Of a stretch of DNA of 64,000 bases, positions 60,101-64,000 are shown piece by piece. Positions within the stretch are counted from its first letter, which is position 1. Each line of letters begins with the position of its first letter. Origin of the DNA: Eucalyptus grandis. Taxonomy: Eukaryota > Streptophyta > Magnoliopsida > Myrtales > Myrtaceae. Both the position numbers and the translations under genes were made by a program. The notes beneath the pieces were generated by a model. That model searched no databases and was not told the DNA's origin. It saw nothing but the letters and a program-made list of their open reading frames with translations. The stretch spans positions 41,460,112 through 41,524,111 of the forward strand of contig NC_052613.1 in NCBI RefSeq assembly GCF_016545825.1. Reading direction: 5' to 3'.

Positions 60101-61079
60101 CAAAAGTAGTCGCTTCATCCCATTACAATTAGATACCAGAAAAAATGTAGGAAATGCAAATGTTAATTCTTCAGTACCACGTACCTTCAAATGGTTAAGA
60201 TAGCCCAAAACAACTTTGTTTTCGGAAGTCAACACCCGTTCGGCTTCGTCCGCTGTGGTTAAGTTATTCACGCCAGGCCCTGTTTTCTTCTTGATCCAAG
60301 TCACAATAGCATCCCTGGAGTGAAATCAGATATACCGCTAAGCCCAACTCACATGCACGTAGCATTCAATCAGAACGGTCTCAAGGATGAACTGAACCAA
60401 AGACCGCAAAATCGCATCTTGACGTTCAGTTCTGGAAAAATAAATGGAAAATAAAACGGATCTTGGGAATGGACGAAAGCAGAAAAAAACAATCGGAACG
60501 TTACTTGGTCCTTTGGCCGGAATACGGCTTGTGAACGCCATCGACGAAGAAATAAACAGTGGGGAACCCTTGCACCTCATACTTCTGAGCCAACTCCTCC
60601 TCCTCCGTCGCGTCCACCTTCGCCAGGACCACCTCCTCTCCCTTCAGCTCCGTCGCCGCGGCGGCGTACTCGGGCGCCAGGGCCTGGCAGTGCCCGCACC
60701 ACGGCGCGTAGAACTCCACCATCACGAACCGGTTCTTCTCGACGAAATCGGAGAAGTTCCCCTCCTTCAGGACCACGACGTCCTTGTCGTCCACCTCGGG
60801 CTCCTTGTACGCGTCCGCATCGGCCTCCGACTCGTCGAGATCGGAGTAATTCTCGAAGTCCTCGTCGTCCTCGAAGTGGTCGGAGTCGGGGAACTCGTCG
60901 TGAGCCCCCGCCGCGGCGGCGCCGCCGGCCCCGCCGTGGCCCTCCTCGGGCTCCTCGAGGAAGCTGAGATCCTCGTCGTCGTCGACGTCGACGGCGGCGG
61001 CGGAGAGGGAGCGAGGGAAGGAGGCGACGAGCAGGAGCGCCGCGAGGGAGAGGAGGAGGAGGAGGACGCGAGTCGACAT
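57124..61079 (-). CDS. PDIL1-4: PDIL1-4-type protein disulfide isomerase of the ER, 12 exons, KDEL ending
   Basis: Exons: 61079-60505, 60314-60185, 59766-59601, 59509-59391, 59311-59231, 58775-58689, 58607-58533, 58449-58381, 58297-58217, 58133-57999, 57712-57656 and 57294-57124. Total 1746 nt, 581 residues (Arabidopsis At5g60640 about 597). It catalyses disulfide formation and shuffling in secretory proteins. Layout: signal peptide ([20 protein letters not shown]); acidic stretch (about 31-97, Asp/Glu-rich) characteristic of the PDIL1-3/1-4 branch; a domain with APWCGHC (Cys128, Cys131); b and b' domains; a' domain with APWCGHC (Cys467, Cys470); tail ending TTDLKDEL for ER retrieval. All exon phases close. 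The antisense frames of 222 and 318 residues over exon 1 are GC-rich shadows. Probably induced by ER stress, given the promoter motif upstream. Confidence 0.96.
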
Positions 61080-61151
61080 TGCGATCGGAAGAGAGAAGAG
61101 AGGAGGGAGTGAGATCTGGCCGTGCGCTGCGCTCTGCTCGGTGCGGTGCGA

Positions 61152-61158
61152 TTTTATA
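61152..61158 (-). promoter_or_regulatory. TATA box of PDIL1-4
   Basis: TATAAAA on the minus strand, 73 bp upstream of the ATG, in an otherwise GC-rich proximal promoter. Confidence 0.65.
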
Positions 61159-61244
61159 GCGGCGACGACTGCGAAGGAGGAGCAGAAAGACCGTTGACTG
61201 GCGATCGTGCGACGTCGTTCTTGGGCTGACCGGCATTAAATTAA

Positions 61245-61252
61245 TGACGTGA
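61245..61252. promoter_or_regulatory. bZIP ACGT-core element TGACGTGA, UPRE-like, in the PDIL1-4 promoter
   Basis: TGACGTGA lies about 90 bp upstream of the TATA box, with a second ACGT core (GACGTC) at 61211-61216. TGACGTG(G/A) is the UPR element recognised by ATF6/XBP1-type bZIPs and, in plants, ACGT cores are bound by bZIP28/bZIP60. A role in ER-stress induction is inferred. Confidence 0.4.
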
Positions 61253-61259
61253 CATAAAT

Positions 61260-62214
61260 CTAAGCGGTTGGGTTCATTTAGGCGAGTGATAATTATAGTT
61301 TTTATTTTATTTCCGTTTTTTTGTTCATTTGCTTTGATCTCCTTATTTAATAACGAATTAAGTCGAAGAAAATACGTGGTTTTTTTTTTTTTTTTTTTTG
61401 CCGGTGACTGGTCACGCAAAACTTGGATCTGCTTGATCTCGATTAGAAAAAAAGGCCCGGGGGGGAGGGGCAAATTGTCGTGATGGTGGCGAGGACGAGA
61501 GGTTGGTCTCAGTTTTTTGCTAACGTCTGTCACGTTTAAGGAGTGAACAGTTTATTTCATGCTTGGAAGAGAGAAAAAAAGTATAGCATCGAAAATCTTA
61601 CTAAGTTAATCCACCAAAATTCCAAAATTAATACATCTATAATAAATTTACCTATAATTAAATTTTTTTACCACTAAAAAACCAAAAATCAATATATTTT
61701 ATAATAAATTTATATCAAATTAATTTTTTGACCATAAAAGATTAACCCGATATGTTCATAATTAATTTACCCTTCATTAATTGCCAATTTAACCACGAAA
61801 TCTGTGACAAAACAAAGGTAAAACCCAAAATGATGTACTTATCAACTATTTATGTCTTCCAATTTGGCAATTTAATAGAACTAGTGAAAAATTAAATTTG
61901 TCACGAAATACCAATCTAATTAATTTATAGTAAATTTGTCAAAGTGGTAGTGATATCAATATCCATATTTTTTTCCTTTTTGGATCAGTTTGCGTGACAT
62001 TAGTTCCACAAGAATTGGTCCGATTCCTCCATAGGAACCGTGAACCAAACCAAACCAAACCAAATTGGACTATATTTTTTTTTTTTTTTTTTATTCGACA
62101 AGGGTAAAAATACAAATTATTTGTGGAAGTAACTTCTTGTAATTAATAATTTCATCCTACATTAAATTAACTTTCAATGTATTTAGGAATTTTTTAGAAA
62201 TAAAATAAAATACT
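61260..62214. other. Intergenic upstream of PDIL1-4, repeat-derived
   Basis: A 20-nt T run (61380-61399). At 61.58-61.95 kb, degenerate phrases (AATAAATTTACC, TTTTTTACCACTAAAAAACC) belong to the same family as the intact element that follows. No gene. Confidence 0.5.
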
Positions 62215-62223
62215 TAAAAAATA

Positions 62224-62735
62224 GGGATAATACCCTAAAAAACCCCAAACCGATACACTTGTGACAAATTTACCCCAAACTATTTTTTTGACCACCAAAA
62301 ACCCTAAACTGGTATACTTTTGACAAATTTACCCCAAACTGGTACACTTGTGACAAATTTACCCTATGTTAGTTTTCGTTAAATTTTATTCTCAAATTAT
62401 TAAGTTAAATAACACGTGACAGTTAACCAATATACCAATTTAGGATTTTACGTTCCGTTTGTCACAGTTTACAATTTTTATGATTTTTTTGTGGTATTAA
62501 TCCAATTTAGTACAGGGTATATTTGTCACAAATTTACCAGTTTATGGTTTTTTGCAGTCGAATAAATTAGTTTGGGGTAAATTTGTCATAAATGTACCAG
62601 TTTAGGGTTTTTTATAGTTAGTCGGGGTAAATTTGTCACAAATTTACCAGTTTGGGATTTTTCATGGTCAAAAAAATAGTTTGGGATAAATTTGTCACAA
62701 GTGTACCAGTTTGGAGTTTTTCAAGGTATTAACCC
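62224..62735. mobile_element. MULE-like MITE with perfect 9-bp target duplication
   Basis: Flanked on both sides by TAAAAAATA (62215-62223 and 62736-62744). The left end GGGATAATACC and the reverse of the right end (GGGTTAATACC) start inverted arms of about 70 bp that share CACTTGTGACAAATTTA and AAACTATTTTTTTGACC. The interior repeats the same ACCAGTTTAGGGTTTTT/AAATTTGTCACAAATTTACC module several times. No transposase. Confidence 0.85.
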
Positions 62736-62934
62736 TAAAAAATAACATTGTTGTTCCAACTTGAGTGTATTGCCTAGATGGCTGCAAAATTGTTCTCCTT
62801 TGAGAACACTAGAGATTGAAGACTATCCTGAATTGTCCTCTTTACCGATGGCATTCGCCTCAAGCCAACATTGACAAAGCTGCAGATATTTGATTGTGGG
62901 GAATTGAGCAATTGTGGAAAAGAAGATGATTAAA

Positions 62935-63960
62935 ATTGAAATTGAGCAATTGTAGAGAAGAAGATAATAAAATTGATTGATCGATGTAAGCAAACTTCCT
63001 AGGAATCCTCTCTCACGCTTAGTTTTTTACACAAAGTGGAAAATAGAATGACGAAGAATTTTATATTGTATATCTAATTATATATTTTCAATGTATAGTC
63101 CTCAATAGATAGTACAAAAATGTAAGTAATAAAAGAAATGATGTTTCCAGCAAAATCAAGAAGAATCGATTATAATCCTAGATTGACAAATCAATCAATC
63201 ACAATCTCATTTTGACTCAAGGAATCAAGCATATCTTCCAATACTCCCCCTCAAACTGGTGATTTATATATGTCTAAGACGCCTAACTAGCTTAATAGAT
63301 ATGCATGTTGTCTATGACATATGGCTCAGTAAAGATATTCATAAGTTACTCTGTGGTTCCAATTTCTCTAGTTTCGATTATTCTTTCTTAAATATTATCA
63401 CATATGAAGTGATAAGTAACCTCCACTTGTTTCATTCTCTCACATACTATGGAATTTGCCACAAGTTTAAGAGCTGCATCGTTGTCGCAAAATAGCAAGG
63501 TTGGTCTTTTAGCTTATACCCAAGGTCCAGAAGTGTGGTCCTCGTATCCACATTATTTCCCAAGGAGTTTTAACCATGGCTCAATACTTAGCTTTGGACA
63601 ATGACAAAGAGACAATGAATTGTTTCTTTGTTTTCCACGAAAGCAACAATTCTCCAAGTTTAGTGTAGGAGACAGTGATGAACCTTCGACTCGTAAAATA
63701 AGTTGTATAATTTGTGTCACAACAGGCTGTCATTTCTATGTCGCAACTTTGAGAAAAAAGTATCTCAAGTCCTGGGCATTTCTTCAAGTACTTCACAACC
63801 TTAAGATCGGCATTCATATGGTACTCTTTCGGGCTATGCATGAATTGACAAAGACCAATTCACAATTGTTCATAACGTATTATTCTTCAAAACTCTCTAT
63901 TATTTTATTTTCATATATGCAACTTTAACACATCCAAAGTGAAATTTCAATAGAATAATT
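62935..63960 (-). mobile_element. Decayed Ty1-Copia retrotransposon 3' end (RNase H plus LTR)
   Basis: On the minus strand, residues encoded at 63841-63581 (MHSPKEYHMNADLKVVKYLK, later TSRRFITVSYTKLG and SWKTKKQ) match the reverse transcriptase/RNase H junction of Copia polyproteins. Further on, CDNDAALKLVANSIVHERMK appears in another frame, followed by stops, so it is a pseudogene. A polypurine tract (GAGGGGGAGT, near 63245) is followed by an LTR-like stretch to about 62935, with TATA-type sequence and a CTCTACAATTGCTCAATTTC end. The body upstream of the RNase H continues to the window edge unrecognised. Confidence 0.7.
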
Positions 63961-64000
63961 GAGTAATTGCTGAACTCATTTATCTATAATTTTGATGTAT

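Noticed and set aside
60444..61533. Long open frames of 222 (plus) and 318 (minus) residues over PDIL1-4 exon 1
   Set aside because: Frame shadows of a GC-rich exon. The PDI frame holds the CGHC site and joins eleven further exons in phase.
63581..63841. Intact Copia polyprotein
   Set aside because: Only the RNase H end is recognisable, with frame changes and stops and a single LTR-like end, so it is a decayed fragment.
1..64000. CRISPR arrays, prokaryotic defence or operon-like systems
   Set aside because: No regularly spaced repeats with unique spacers. All genes are spliced plant genes, so the window does not hold such a system.

Overview
This is nuclear DNA of a flowering plant. Genes have many short exons with GT-AG introns, intergenic DNA is AT-rich, microsatellites are frequent, and MULE/hAT-like miniature elements, tRNA-derived SINEs and a Copia fragment are present. 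It is most likely a woody eudicot. I suspect Myrtales from the general look, but nothing in the sequence proves that. I found no prokaryotic system, CRISPR array, rRNA gene or convincing tRNA gene.

Layout: (1) 1-205 (-), N-terminus of a fasciclin-like arabinogalactan protein (FLA12 type). (2) 2202-4246 (-), NF-YC10/DPB3-1-type histone-fold protein. (3) 5719-6991 (-), secreted Root_cap-domain protein. (4) 9083-12968 (-), PDX2, glutaminase of vitamin B6 synthesis. (5) 13.2-19.9 kb, transposon-rich gap with two SINEs and two adjacent MULE-like inverted-repeat elements. (6) 21140-24913 (+), GRIK/SnAK kinase. (7) 29120-30259 (+), F-box/kelch protein. (8) 30.3-36.2 kb, gene-poor. (9) 36455-39765 (+), RING-CH membrane E3 ligase with an apparent one-base frameshift. 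(10) 41205-42998 (+), YrdC/SUA5 protein whose last exon lies in a tandem duplication; the second copy carries a DNA-transposon insertion. (11) 46932-52547 (+), HDS (ISPG) of the plastid MEP pathway. (12) 54418-54887 (-), AGP-like membrane protein, also with an apparent one-base frameshift. (13) 57124-61079 (-), PDIL1-4 protein disulfide isomerase ending in KDEL. (14) 61.2-64 kb, degenerate repeats, a MULE-like element with perfect 9-bp target duplications, and a decayed Copia 3' end.

The gene order FLA12, Root_cap/LEA-like, PDX2, GRIK2, F-box/kelch, RING-CH, YrdC, HDS, PDIL1-4 is the order I recall on Arabidopsis chromosome 5 (about At5g60490 to At5g60640). This is conserved eudicot microsynteny. 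The NF-YC10 gene is the exception, since its Arabidopsis counterpart is on chromosome 1.

The genes are not a pathway cluster. They serve wall biology (FLA, AGP-like), cofactor and isoprenoid synthesis (PDX2, HDS), energy signalling (GRIK upstream of SnRK1), tRNA modification (YrdC), ubiquitination (F-box, RING-CH) and ER folding (PDIL1-4). Exon boundaries were placed by hand from splice motifs, phase and family conservation; the phases close in every complete gene except the two with apparent frameshifts.
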